Positions 1 through 9,284 of a stretch of 64,000 nt of DNA are shown piece after piece. The DNA lies in the NCBI RefSeq assembly GCF_001942405.1, contig NZ_MKKA01000059.1:1-64000 (forward strand). The letters are read 5' to 3'. The notes under the pieces are model-generated. The model worked only from the letters and a program-made list of their open reading frames with translations. It did not search any database and was not told the origin of the DNA. The position numbers and the translations under genes are program-made. The DNA comes from Ornithinimicrobium sp. CNJ-824. GTDB taxonomy: Bacteria > Actinomycetota > Actinomycetes > Actinomycetales > Dermatophilaceae. Each line of letters opens with the position of its first letter. Positions within the stretch are counted from its first letter, which is position 1.

Positions 1-442
1 GGCGGTTGGCGCGGGTGGTGCTCGTGGCCGGCAGGCCGGCCACCGGCCGCCCGGTGCGGACCGCGGCCAGGGTCGTGGCCACCGAGGACAGCAACGCCAC
101 CGACCCCGCGTCCAGGCCCAGCTCGGCCAGCACCGACCGCAACCGCACCTCGGCCGGCTTCCCGTCGTCGGCGGGGGTGGTGACCGCGCCGTCGACGCCG
201 GTCCTGCCCGTCTCCACGGTGCCCGTCGCGGCCTTGGCAGGTGCGCCCGGGGGAGCCTGGCCCGGACCGGCCGGGGCCAACAGGCCGGGCCCGCCGGCCG
301 CCCGTACGGCGCCGAGCTCGACGTGGACCACGTGCTCGGCCAGGTCCGGACCAGGGTCGAAGGACAACCACAGCCCCAGCTGCTGCTCCAACGGGGACTC
401 GCCCGGCCCCTCCTGCCGCGGCAGCTGCACCGGTGCCCTCAT
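1..442 (-). CDS. Partial hypothetical protein (N-terminal part)
   Basis: An open frame runs off the left edge of the window on the minus strand without a stop, from an ATG at 442 with a GGGAGGGA ribosome site just upstream. The visible 147 residues are rich in Pro, Gly and Ala, with a low-complexity stretch near residues 50-75. The last part (LAELGLDAGSVALLSSVATT) looks like the start of an ordered domain. I do not recognise the family. Such N-terminal segments occur in DUF222/HNH-type (13E12-like) actinobacterial proteins, but that is a guess, supported only by the possible damage-type promoter upstream. Confidence 0.5.
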   Translation of the reverse strand, partial: MRAPVQLPRQEGPGESPLEQQLGLWLSFDPGPDLAEHVVHVELGAVRAAGGPGLLAPAGPGQAPPGAPAKAATGTVETGRTGVDGAVTTPADDGKPAEVRLRSVLAELGLDAGSVALLSSVATTLAAVRTGRPVAGLPATSTTRANR

Positions 443-523
443 CGTTCCCTCCCTTCCCCAGAACGGGCCATCACCTCGACGGTCGATCTCATACCCCTCG
501 CCGAACCTTCCGACGATGCACCC

Positions 524-547
524 ATGTTAGGACACCTGTACGACATA
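524..547 (-). promoter_or_regulatory. Possible PafBC-type (RecA-NDp-like) promoter of the partial gene
   Basis: On the minus strand TGTCG is followed 11 bases later by TAACAT. The SOS-independent damage promoter of actinobacteria (TTGTCRGTG-N8-TANNNT) has the same TGTCR to TANNNT spacing. Only part of the upstream half matches, because the four bases after TGTC are GTAC. The leader to the ATG would be about 75 bases. Confidence 0.3.
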
Positions 548-695
548 CCTGGGTCTGCGACCCGGCCGCCAGCACCTCTGGGGACGAAGAGGAGCGAACG
601 CCGACGATGTGGACGGCCAGCGATGCCCTCCCCGTCGCGCTGCCGGCCCGAGGCGGCCCCCATCAGGCCCGTCCGTCAGGCCCCGCCCCCGTCCG

Positions 696-1259
696 TCAGG
701 CGTGCCCGTCGTCCGGCTGCGGCAGGCCGGCGACGTCCGGCACCTCGTCGCTCATCCCCGGGACGTCGGCGAGGGCCGAGCCGTCACCGAGGCTGTCCTT
801 GGGGATCACGCTGAGCGAACCGTCCGGCTCCAGCGTGACCGCAGCCACGGAGGCCAGCGACCCCGACCCGCTCGTCCTGACCGCCTGCAGCACCTCGGAG
901 GGAGCCACCCGGCTGCGTCGGAGCGCATCCTGGAGCAGCTTCCCGTCCCGCACGACCAGCGTGGGCTCGGCCGTGACGAACCACCGGCTCCGGGGCCAGG
1001 TCGAGGTCACCTTCGCCATCACCCACTGGGCCACGACGAGGAGCAGGATGCCGGTCGCGACGGCCGCCCAGCTTGTTCCCGGGTCGAGCACCCCGGTTGC
1101 GAGCAAAGATCCGATGGAGACCGTCACGACGAAGTCGAAGGCGTTGAGCTTCGTCAGCGTCCGTTTGCCGGTCGCGCGCAGGAGGACGACCACCGTCAGG
1201 TAGCAGGCCAGCCCCACGACGAGGACGGCATAGAGGTCGGACCATCCGGTCAACCACAT
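696..1259 (-). CDS. DUF421 (YetF-like) membrane protein
   Basis: This 187-residue protein has three hydrophobic segments (about residues 5-27, 40-60 and 64-84) followed by a soluble C-terminal domain. That is the architecture of DUF421/YetF proteins, whose function is not established. The ATG at 1259 is preferred because AGGAG lies six bases upstream; an in-frame start at 1286 has no such site. It lies 66 bases downstream of the monooxygenase-fold gene on the same strand, so the two may be co-transcribed. Confidence 0.85.
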   Translation of the reverse strand: MWLTGWSDLYAVLVVGLACYLTVVVLLRATGKRTLTKLNAFDFVVTVSIGSLLATGVLDPGTSWAAVATGILLLVVAQWVMAKVTSTWPRSRWFVTAEPTLVVRDGKLLQDALRRSRVAPSEVLQAVRTSGSGSLASVAAVTLEPDGSLSVIPKDSLGDGSALADVPGMSDEVPDVAGLPQPDDGHA

Positions 1260-1325
1260 GGGAACTCCTCTCGTCGGCAGCCACACCCCCGGTCGGCCAT
1301 GGACCGCGGGACGGGCCGCGGTTGA

Positions 1326-1646
1326 TCAGTCGACGCGGATCTCGCCCATCTCCTCCCACCCGTCGCCCTCGACCTGGCGGGAGACGATCCGGGGGGTCGC
1401 GGTGAGGTACTGCGGCCACTCGCGCGTCACCTTGGCGAAGTGCTCGGACTGCACGTGCGGGCCGGCGCCGTCGTCCTCGAACGCCTCGACGAGGACGAAC
1501 TCGTTGGGGTTCTCCAGACTGCGCGACCACTCGAACCACTTGTTGCCCGGTTCGGCGCGCGTCGCCTCGGTGTACTCCCGCACGATCTCCGGCCACTGCT
1601 CGGCGTGCTCGGGCTTGACGGGGAACTTGACCACAATGAAGTACAT
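1326..1646 (-). CDS. Antibiotic biosynthesis monooxygenase (ABM) domain protein
   Basis: This is a compact 106-residue protein beginning MYFIVVKFPVKPEHAEQW and containing KWFEWSRSLENPNEF and a central acidic loop. The pattern is typical of the dimeric ferredoxin-like ABM/YgiN fold (small quinol monooxygenases or stress-related proteins). The length is normal for the family. ATG at 1646, behind GGGGG, is preferred over an in-frame TTG four codons upstream. The substrate cannot be read from the sequence. It is divergent from the DUF445 gene, and the 142-base gap must hold both promoters. Confidence 0.8.
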   Translation of the reverse strand: MYFIVVKFPVKPEHAEQWPEIVREYTEATRAEPGNKWFEWSRSLENPNEFVLVEAFEDDGAGPHVQSEHFAKVTREWPQYLTATPRIVSRQVEGDGWEEMGEIRVD

Positions 1647-1788
1647 GCCCCCGATCAAACCACCAGGACACGCTTCGGTATGGAGTGGGGCCCGCAGCGG
1701 AATACGGTGGTCTCGAGCACCGGTTCACCCACCGGCACCACCGCATACCCCGGACCGGGTGCCACCGGAGACGAAGGGGACACGAGCA

Positions 1789-3081
1789 GTGACGCTGACC
1801 ACCGGACGGGCCGAGCCCCCACGCGCACCGGCGACCCCCGTCACCCGCACCTCCGTGACCGACAAGGAGCGCCGTGCCGGGCTGCGTCGCATGCGCGCCG
1901 TGGCGACCGGGCTGCTCGTGCTCATGGCCGTCGTCTACGTGCTCACGCACGGGCGCGAGGGGTTCTGGGGCTACGTCAACGCCGCGTCCGAGGCCGGGAT
2001 GGTGGGGGCCATCGCGGACTGGTTCGCCGTGGTCGCGCTGTTCCGCCACCCGCTCGGGATCCCGATCCCGCACACCGCGCTCGTGCGTCGCCGCAAGGAC
2101 GAGCTCGGCGACAGCCTGGAGCAGTTCGTCAGCGACAACTTCCTCACCCCGGAGGTCCTCCGCGAGAAGATCCTCGACGCGCGGGTCATGCTGCGGCTGG
2201 GCGACTGGCTCGCCGAGCCCGAGAACGCCCAGCGCGTCGTGACCGAGGCGTCCCCCTTCCTGCGGCGGCTCGTCGACCGGGTCGACGAGCGCGAGCTGCG
2301 GTCCCTCGTCGACAACGTCCTGATCCCGCGGGTGCGCAGGGAGGAGCTCTCCCCCCTGGCCGGCCACCTGCTCGAACGGGTCGTCGACGAGGGCGCCCAC
2401 CACGGCCTGGTCGACCTGGGCGCCCGCGAGCTGCACGCCTGGCTCGCCCTGCACCAGGACGAGGTCGAGGCGATCGTGCGGTCGCGCGCGCCGCAGTGGG
2501 CGCCGACGTGGGTCAACGACCAGGTCACGCGGCGGGTCTACCAGGAGGTGCTGTGCTGGGCGCGGGACATCAAGGACGACCCGCACCACAACGTCCGGGC
2601 CGCGATCGACTCCTATCTCGCCGAGCTGGGCCGCGACCTGCAGGACGACCAGCGGACGGCGGAGCGGTTCGAGCGGCTCAAGGAGCGCCTCCTCGACCAC
2701 CCGCAGGTCAGCGACACCGCCGTGCGGCTGGGCGAGACCCTGCGCAGCTCGATCCTCGAGGCGCTGGACGACCCCGCCGGCCACCTGCGGACGCGGATGG
2801 AGACCGAGCTGCGGGCGTTCGGTCGTCGTCTGCAGGACGACGCGGAGCTCCGTTCCCGCCTGGAGGAGTGGACCGCGGACACCGTCGTGGCGCTCGTGGC
2901 GCGTTACGGCCCGGAGCTGACCTCGGTCATCTCCGGAACGATCCGGCGCTGGGACGCCGCCGAGGCCTCCGACAAGATCGAGCTCCACGTCGGTCGCGAC
3001 CTGCAGTTCATCCGGCTCAACGGCACCGTCGTCGGGGCGCTCGTCGGCCTGGTGATCCACACGGTCTCGCAGTTCCTCTGA
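1789..3081 (+). CDS. DUF445 family membrane-anchored protein
   Basis: This 430-residue protein has an N-terminal membrane segment (about residues 45-62), the motif GAIADWFAVVALFRHPLG typical of DUF445, a long charged helical middle region, and a C-terminal hydrophobic segment (GTVVGALVGLVIHTVSQF). The family is probably membrane-associated and its function is unknown. The GTG at 1789 has AAGGGGA nine bases upstream; the open frame extends far upstream but that part is not protein-like. Confidence 0.85.
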   Translation: MTLTTGRAEPPRAPATPVTRTSVTDKERRAGLRRMRAVATGLLVLMAVVYVLTHGREGFWGYVNAASEAGMVGAIADWFAVVALFRHPLGIPIPHTALVRRRKDELGDSLEQFVSDNFLTPEVLREKILDARVMLRLGDWLAEPENAQRVVTEASPFLRRLVDRVDERELRSLVDNVLIPRVRREELSPLAGHLLERVVDEGAHHGLVDLGARELHAWLALHQDEVEAIVRSRAPQWAPTWVNDQVTRRVYQEVLCWARDIKDDPHHNVRAAIDSYLAELGRDLQDDQRTAERFERLKERLLDHPQVSDTAVRLGETLRSSILEALDDPAGHLRTRMETELRAFGRRLQDDAELRSRLEEWTADTVVALVARYGPELTSVISGTIRRWDAAEASDKIELHVGRDLQFIRLNGTVVGALVGLVIHTVSQFL

Positions 3082-3193
3082 TCGTGGGGCGTCACCTGTC
3101 CCGCTGAGGCCAGGTCGCGACGCGTCCCGCGGACACGTCCGGCACTGTGGAAAACCACGAGGGCGCTCCGGCGTTTCCCGGCAGGCTCGGCAC

Positions 3194-3643
3194 ATGAGCT
3201 TCGACGACCTTCCTCAGGACTGGCCCACCCGTTCCCTGGCCGACCCCGTGCTGGCGGCCGACGTCCTCGACCTCGTGGTCAACGACCGCGACCGGATGCA
3301 GGGGGGCCTGAGCTTCCTCCTGTGCCGGGGCGACGGACGCCTGAGCCAACCGGTGTTCGTCGGGCAGATCCCGCACGAGGCCGCCCGGCGCGAGACGGTC
3401 GGCAGCACCGTCCTCACCGCCGTGACGTTGCCGGGCGTGGGCGGCCTGGTGGTGGGTATCGTCAAGCCGTGGGGAGGCGTCGACGACGACGACCGCGCGC
3501 TGCACGAGCACATCCTGGCGATGTGCCGGCGGGCCCAGCTCCCGCTGCTCGGCACCTACGTGGTCACCGGCACCGGGATCGACCGGCTACCCGTGGCCGC
3601 CGGCCTGCAGGACGTCGGGGACCGGGCCCAGGGAGCCGCGTGA
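3194..3643 (+). CDS. Conserved hypothetical protein
   Basis: This is a 149-residue soluble protein with no motif I can name. Features are the acidic DDDDRALHEH and a hydrophobic GVGGLVVGIVKPWGG strand region. No Shine-Dalgarno is visible. CAGGCT lies six bases before the ATG, which fits a weak leaderless promoter as seen at other genes here. Its 3' end overlaps the convergent SRPBCC gene by 57 bases. Confidence 0.65.
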   Translation: MSFDDLPQDWPTRSLADPVLAADVLDLVVNDRDRMQGGLSFLLCRGDGRLSQPVFVGQIPHEAARRETVGSTVLTAVTLPGVGGLVVGIVKPWGGVDDDDRALHEHILAMCRRAQLPLLGTYVVTGTGIDRLPVAAGLQDVGDRAQGAA

Positions 3644-4060
3644 CTGCTCGGCCAGCAGCGCGACCTGCTCGGCCATGGTCCGCCAGGAGTCCGTGCTGCG
3701 GACCCACCGGGCCGTCTCCCACGGCCCGACGACATGGTGCAGCACGTGCAGCCACGTGCCGCCGGTGGTCTCCTCGAGCTCCACCTCCAGCAGCCCGCTC
3801 ACCCCGGCGGGCAGGTCCATCCGTCCGCGCACCTCCAGGTGGCCTGCCGGGCACCAGCCGGTGATGGTGCCCCACGGACGGCTGGCGTTCTCCTCGACGA
3901 CCCGGCCGCCGACGTACGGCTCCAGCGAGGCGGACACGGACCCGCGGCGGCTCACCGTGGACCACCACGAGCCCACGTCGCCGGTCAGCGTCCGCCAGAC
4001 ACGGTGGACGGGGGCACGGACCAGCACCTCGTGCCCGGTGCGGAAGGTCGCTGCGGACAT
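3587..4060 (-). CDS. SRPBCC/AHSA1-like domain protein
   Basis: This 157-residue protein has the START-like pattern: an N-terminal strand with [20 protein letters not shown], a GGRVVEE turn, an [20 protein letters not shown] strand pair, and a C-terminal helix ([14 protein letters not shown]). Members bind hydrophobic ligands or act as Hsp90-activator-like proteins; the ligand here is unknown. ATG at 4060 has a strong GAGGAGG seven bases upstream. Confidence 0.8.
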   Translation of the reverse strand: MSAATFRTGHEVLVRAPVHRVWRTLTGDVGSWWSTVSRRGSVSASLEPYVGGRVVEENASRPWGTITGWCPAGHLEVRGRMDLPAGVSGLLEVELEETTGGTWLHVLHHVVGPWETARWVRSTDSWRTMAEQVALLAEQSRGSLGPVPDVLQAGGHG

Positions 4061-4313
4061 GGTCGCCTCCTCGTGCGGGGCGCACCAGGCTGCCCAGGAA
4101 GGGGCCGACGGTGCGCCGACGGGTCGTCGGGCCGGGAGCTCGTCCCGACGACGTCGACGCTAGCCAGCGTGTGTTGCGCGACCGTTCCCGCGATGTTTCC
4201 GGCAGGGAAACTTCTCCGGCGTCCCGCAGCAGGGGACGGCAGGGGCACGTTCCGCCTCGTCGCCGGCCAGCCCTCACAGCCTCTGCCGCGCGGAACCGGT
4301 TTGCCCGCGCTCG

Positions 4314-4319
4314 TAGAGT
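4314..4319 (+). promoter_or_regulatory. -10 element of a probable leaderless hrpA transcript
   Basis: TAGAGT (TANNNT) ends seven bases before the GTG at 4327, so transcription would begin at or next to the start codon. GGAGGG in between is too close to act as a normal ribosome site. Confidence 0.5.
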
Positions 4320-4326
4320 GGAGGGC

Positions 4327-7300
4327 GTGCCCGATCCCACCTCACCGTCGCCCCGGCCTGCCCGCGACGGGGACGACCGAAAGGCGCGCGGGGGTGGAGG
4401 AGCACGTGAGGGGGACCGCTCGCACGGACGTGGGCGGGGACGAGGCCGCGGCCGCTCCCACGGCCGTGGGAGCGGACAGGGGCCGGGACGAGAGCGGGGC
4501 GCGGAGCGGCATACCCGCCGGCAGGAGGCGGTCGCCGCGCGCCGGGCCGCGCTCCCGGCCCCCGAGGCCCTGCACTACCCGCCCGAGCTGCCCGTCAGCG
4601 AGCGCCGCGACGAGATCAAGGCGCTGATCCGCGACCACCAGGTCGTCATCGTCGCCGGCGAGACCGGGTCCGGCAAGACCACCCAGCTGCCCAAGATCTG
4701 CCTCGAGCTGGGCCGCGGGGTCGAGGGGATGATCGGGCACACCCAGCCCCGCCGGATCGCCGCCCGCTCGGTCGCCGAGCGCGTCAGCGAGGAGCTGGGC
4801 ACCGAGCTGGGGACGCTCGTCGGCTACCAGGTCCGGTTCACCGACACCTCCCGGCAGGACACCCTGCTCAAGGTGATGACCGACGGCATCCTGCTGGCCG
4901 AGCTGCAGCGTGACCGGATGCTCAGCCGCTACGACACGCTGATCATCGACGAGGCGCACGAGCGCAGCTTGAACATCGACTTCATCCTGGGCTACCTGCG
5001 CCAGCTGCTGCCGCGCCGGCCGGACCTGAAGGTCGTCATCACCTCGGCGACCATCGACGTCCACCGGTTCGCCGCCCACTTCGCCGACGCCGACGGACGG
5101 CCCGCCCCGGTCATCGAGGTCTCCGGACGCACCTACCCGGTCGAGGTCCGCTACCGCCCGCTCCAGCGCGAGGGGCCACCGACCAAGCAGGGCGAGGCGA
5201 CCTTCGTCGAGGTCGACCAGGTCACCGGCATCTGCGAGGCGGTCGAGGAGCTGTGGACCGAGGGCTCGGGCCGTGACGGCGCGGGGGAGGACATCCTCGT
5301 CTTCTGCTCCGGCGAGCGGGAGATCCGGGACGCCACCGACGCCTGGAGGGTATGCAGCTTCCCGGCACCGAGGTGCTGCCCCTCTACGGGCGGCTCTCCG
5401 CCGCCGAGCAGCACCGCGTCTTCGCCCGCCATCCCGGCCGGCGGATCGTCGTGTCGACCAACGTGGCCGAGACCTCGCTGACCGTCCCCGGGATCCGCTA
5501 CGTCATCGACACCGGCACCGCCCGGATCAGCCGCTACTCCCAGCGGCTCAAGGTCCAGCGGCTGCCGATCGAGCCGATCAGCCAGGCCAGCGCCAACCAG
5601 CGGGCGGGACGCTGCGGCCGGCTCGCCGACGGCATCGCGATCCGGCTCTACAGCCAGGAGGACTTCGAGTCCCGCCCGGAGTTCACCGACCCCGAGATCC
5701 TGCGGACCAACCTGGCCAGCGTCATCCTGCAGATGACCAACCTCGGGCTGGGGGAGATCGAGCGGTTCCCCTTCCTCGAGCCGCCGGACTCCCGCCAGGT
5801 GGCCGACGGCGTGCGGCTGCTCACCGAGCTGCAGGCCATCGACCCCACGGCGCCGGCCCACCTGCCCCGCCAGCGGATCACCCCCTACGGCCGGGCCATC
5901 GTCGCCCTCCCCGTCGACCCGCGGCTGGCCCGCATGCTCGTCGAGGCGGAGAGGAACGGCGCCCTCAAGGAGGTGCTCGTCGTCGTCGCCGCGCTGTCCA
6001 TCCAGGACGTCCGCGAGCGGCCCGTCGACCAGCAGGAGCGCGCCGACCAGCTGCACGCCCGGTTCCGCCGGGTGGGCGGGGTCCCCCGCAGCGAGGGCGG
6101 GGCTGCCGGTGGGAAGGACCGCCTGGTCCGGGTCCAGGGCGCCGACGGCCGTGGACCGAAGGGCGGTTCGGGGGGCAGTCGGGGGGGCGGAGCCCCCCGA
6201 CCGTGTGGACTCCGACTTCCTGGTCCTGCTCAACCTCTGGCGCTACCTCCAGCGCCAGCAGAAGGACCTCTCCGGCAGCGCCTTCCGGCGGCTGTGCAAG
6301 GCCGAGTTCCTGCACTACCTGCGGGTCCGCGAGTGGCAGGACCTGCACACCCAGCTGCGGCAGGCGACCAAGGGCCTCGGCCTGCAGCTCAACGACCACC
6401 CGGCCGACGCCGACCGGATCCACCAGTCGCTCCTAGCAGGCCTGCTCTCCCACGTCGGCCTCTACGACAAGGAGCGGCGCGACTACCAGGGAGCCCGCAA
6501 CGCCCGCTTCGTCCTGCAGCCCGGCTCGGTCCTGCACCGGCGCAACCCCGAGTGGGTGATGACCGCCGAGCTCGTCGAGACGACCCGCCTGTGGGCCCGG
6601 ACCAACGCCGCGATCGACCCCGCCTGGGTCGAGGCCTCGGCGCAGCACCTGGTCAGGCGCAGCTACAGCGAGCCCCGCTGGTCCCGCTCGGCGGCCGCCG
6701 CGGTGGCCGACGAACGGGTGACGCTCTACGGCATACCCCTCGTGGCGGGGCGCGCCGTGCCCCTCGGACGCACCGACCCCGAGACCGCGCGCGACCTGTT
6801 CATCCGCACCGCGCTCGTCGAGGGCGACTGGGACACCCGGCACGACTTCTTCCACGCCAACCGGCGTCTGGTCGACGAGCTCGGGCAGCTGGAGGCCCGG
6901 GCCCGGCGGCGGGACATCCTCGTCGACGACGAGACCCTCGTGCAGTTCTACGACCAGCGCATCCCCGCCGACGTCGTCTCCGGCGCGCACTTCGACGCCT
7001 GGTGGAAGAAGGCCCGACGCACCCAGCCCCACCTGCTGACCTTCACCGAGGAGCTGCTGGTCCACGAGGAGCACGCCGACGCGGTCCGGGGGGACGACTT
7101 CCCGACGAGCTGGACGCAGGGCGAGCTCACCTTCCCGTTGACCTACCAGTTCGAGCCGGGCGCCGACGCCGACGGCGTCACCGTGCACCTTCCGGTCGAG
7201 GTGCTCAACCAGGTGCAGGACGACGGCTTCGACTGGCTCGTGCCCGGGATGCACGAGGAACTGGTCACCGCCCTCGTCAAGGCGCTGCCCAAGGACGTGC

Positions 7301-8577
7301 GCCGCAACTTCGTGCCCGCCCCCGACCACGCGCGCGCCGCGCTGAGGGGTATGCAGGAGGCCGGCACCGTCGGGACCGTGCCCGTCGACGAGGCGCTGGC
7401 GCAGGAACTGACCCGCCGCGGCCTGGTCCGGGTGCGGGCCACGGACATCGAGTGGGACCGCGTGCCTGACCACCTGCGGATGACCTTCCGGGTCGAGCGG
7501 GCGGTGCGGCCCGGCGGGGACCACAAGGGCGGCCAGCAGCCCGGCGGGCGACAGAGCGGGGGACAGGGGCGCCAGTCCCGCAGCAAGGGCCGGGTCGAGG
7601 TGCTCGGCGAGGGCAAGGACCTCGCGGCCCTGCAGGAGCAGCTGGCCGGGCAGGTCCGCACGACGATGGCCGCCGCGGCCTCGGGCGTCGAACGGACCGG
7701 CCTGACCACCTGGCCCGCGGACCTGGACCCGCTGCCGCAGACCTTCTCCCGGCAGGTCGGACCCCGTGTCGTGCAAGGCTTCCCGGCGCTGGTGGACACC
7801 GGCGCCGCCGTCGACGTCCGGGTGCTGGCCACCCGGTCCGAGGCCGACCGGGAGACCACCCGCGGGATCCGACGGCTGCTCCTGCTCAGCACGACCCCGC
7901 CGTGGAAGCGGCTGCTCGCGCTGCTGACCAACGAGCAGAAGCTGGCCCTGGGCCACAACCCGCACGGCTCGGTCCCGGCCCTGCTCGAGGACGCCCTGGC
8001 CGCGGCCGTCGACTCCGTCGTGGCCGACCTGGGAGGTGCGTCGGGGGTGCGTACCCCGGCACAGTTCGAGCAGGCCCTCGTCGCGGTGCGTCAGCAGTCC
8101 GTACCGCGGGTGCTGGAGATCGTCGAGGCGCTCGTGCCGATCCTGGACACCGCCCGCCAGGTGTCCCTGCGGCTCCAGCGCCTGACGACCCCGGCGGCCG
8201 CCGACATGGCCACCGACCTGCGTCGCCAGCTGGACCGGCTGGTGCGGCCCGGGTTCGTCGCCGAGGTCGGCTACGCCCGTCTGCCCCGCATGGTCGTCTG
8301 GCTGCGCGGGATGGCCGAACGGCTCGACAAGGGCGTGCAGGACCTGCCCCGCGACCGGCAGCGGACGGCGGACGTGCACGTCGTCGAGGAGGAGCTGGCG
8401 GCGTTCCTGGACAAGCTGCCCCCGCACCGGCGGCAGGACCCCGACGTCCTCGACGTCGTCTGGTCGGTGCAGGAGCTGCGCGTCTCGCTCTTCGCCCAGC
8501 GCCTCGGCACCGCCGGCCCGATCTCGCCCAAGCGGATCTACGCGGCGATGGACGCCGCCGAGGACGCCACGGACTGA
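4327..8577 (+). CDS. hrpA: ATP-dependent DEAH-box RNA helicase HrpA (two apparent frameshifts)
   Basis: After frame repair this is about 1416 residues, normal for HrpA. In order: a basic Arg/Gly/Ser-rich N-terminus (residues 20-80), Walker [14 protein letters not shown] near 111, DEAH ([14 protein letters not shown]) near 207, helicase motif [10 protein letters not shown] near 424, HA2 and OB-like domains, and a C-terminal DUF3418. It unwinds RNA and is implicated in rescue of collided ribosomes. The frame breaks near 5346 (a C lost in GCC(C)TGG, between DATDA and MQLPGTEV) and near 6187 (an extra G in a seven-G run). About 45 low-complexity residues containing a REP-like palindrome are inserted before [13 protein letters not shown]. 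The GTG start at 4327 is chosen from the -10 element and is not certain. Confidence 0.9.
6178..6201. repeat. REP-like palindrome inside hrpA
   Basis: The arms GTCGGGGGG and CCCCCCGAC flank a short GCGGAG core. Removing one G from the seven-G run gives perfect 9-base arms (TCGGGGGGC) around a GGA loop and also restores the hrpA frame (…[15 protein letters not shown]). Palindromes of this GGGGCGGAGCCCC form are dispersed in many high-GC genomes; that is general knowledge not checked here. Confidence 0.6.
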
Positions 8578-8603
8578 CGGACCCCTGTGCCAGTCTGGGC
8601 GCC

Positions 8604-9284
8604 ATGACCGGACCGATGTCGCCTCCGCCCACCGCGGCCGAGCTCTCGGCCGACCCCGAGCTGGCCTCCTGGCGGGTCCTGCTGGGCCGCCTGGCCGGGC
8701 GGTGGCGAACCGACAGCTTCGCCCAGGGTGCGCAGTTCGTGGCCGGGGTCGCGGCCCTGGCCGACCGGCTCGACCACCACCCGGACGTCGACCTGCGCTA
8801 CCGGCACGTGACGGTCACCACCGTGAGCCACGACGTGGGCCGGCTCACCCGCCGGGACCGACGGCTCGCGGTCGCGGTCGCCGCGCTGGCCGACGAGCTC
8901 GGGCTGGTCGCCGTGCCCCAGGAGCTGAGCACCCTGGAGATCGGCCTCGACGTCATGGTCGCGGCCGACGTCGCCCCGTTCTGGCGGGCGGTGCTGGACT
9001 ACGAGCCCGAGACCCAGGGCGGCGAGGACGACTGCCTGATCGACCCCGCCGGACGGCACGCCGGGCTGTGGTTCCAGCAGATGGAGGCGCCCCGGACGGA
9101 GCGCAACCGCTTCCACCTCGACCTCACCGTCCCCCACGACGTCGTGGAGGAACGTCTCGCCGCGGCGCTCGCGGCCGGGGGCCGGCTGGTCACCGACGAG
9201 TTCGCCCCCGCCTGGTGGGTGCTTGCGGACGCGGAGGGCAACGAGGTCTGCCTGTGCACGTGGCAGGGCCGCGGCGATGGCTGA
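8604..9284 (+). CDS. Pterin-4a-carbinolamine dehydratase fused to a VOC domain
   Basis: This is a 226-residue protein. Residues about 10-105 match the pterin carbinolamine dehydratase (DCoH/PhhB) pattern, with LDHHPDVDLRYRHVTVTTVS supplying the conserved HHP and later His. Residues about 110-226 look like a VOC/glyoxalase-type domain (FHLDLTVPHDVVEERL, WWVLADAEGNEVCLC). This two-domain form is common in actinobacteria. Whether it recycles a pterin cofactor here is unproven. Its stop overlaps the next gene by eight bases, suggesting coupled translation. Confidence 0.8.
   Translation: MTGPMSPPPTAAELSADPELASWRVLLGRLAGRWRTDSFAQGAQFVAGVAALADRLDHHPDVDLRYRHVTVTTVSHDVGRLTRRDRRLAVAVAALADELGLVAVPQELSTLEIGLDVMVAADVAPFWRAVLDYEPETQGGEDDCLIDPAGRHAGLWFQQMEAPRTERNRFHLDLTVPHDVVEERLAAALAAGGRLVTDEFAPAWWVLADAEGNEVCLCTWQGRGDG

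Noticed and set aside
784-3195. An 803-codon minus-strand frame opposite DUF445
   Set aside because: It is low-complexity Arg/Pro/Gly/Asp sequence with no domain, while the plus strand has a clear DUF445 protein.
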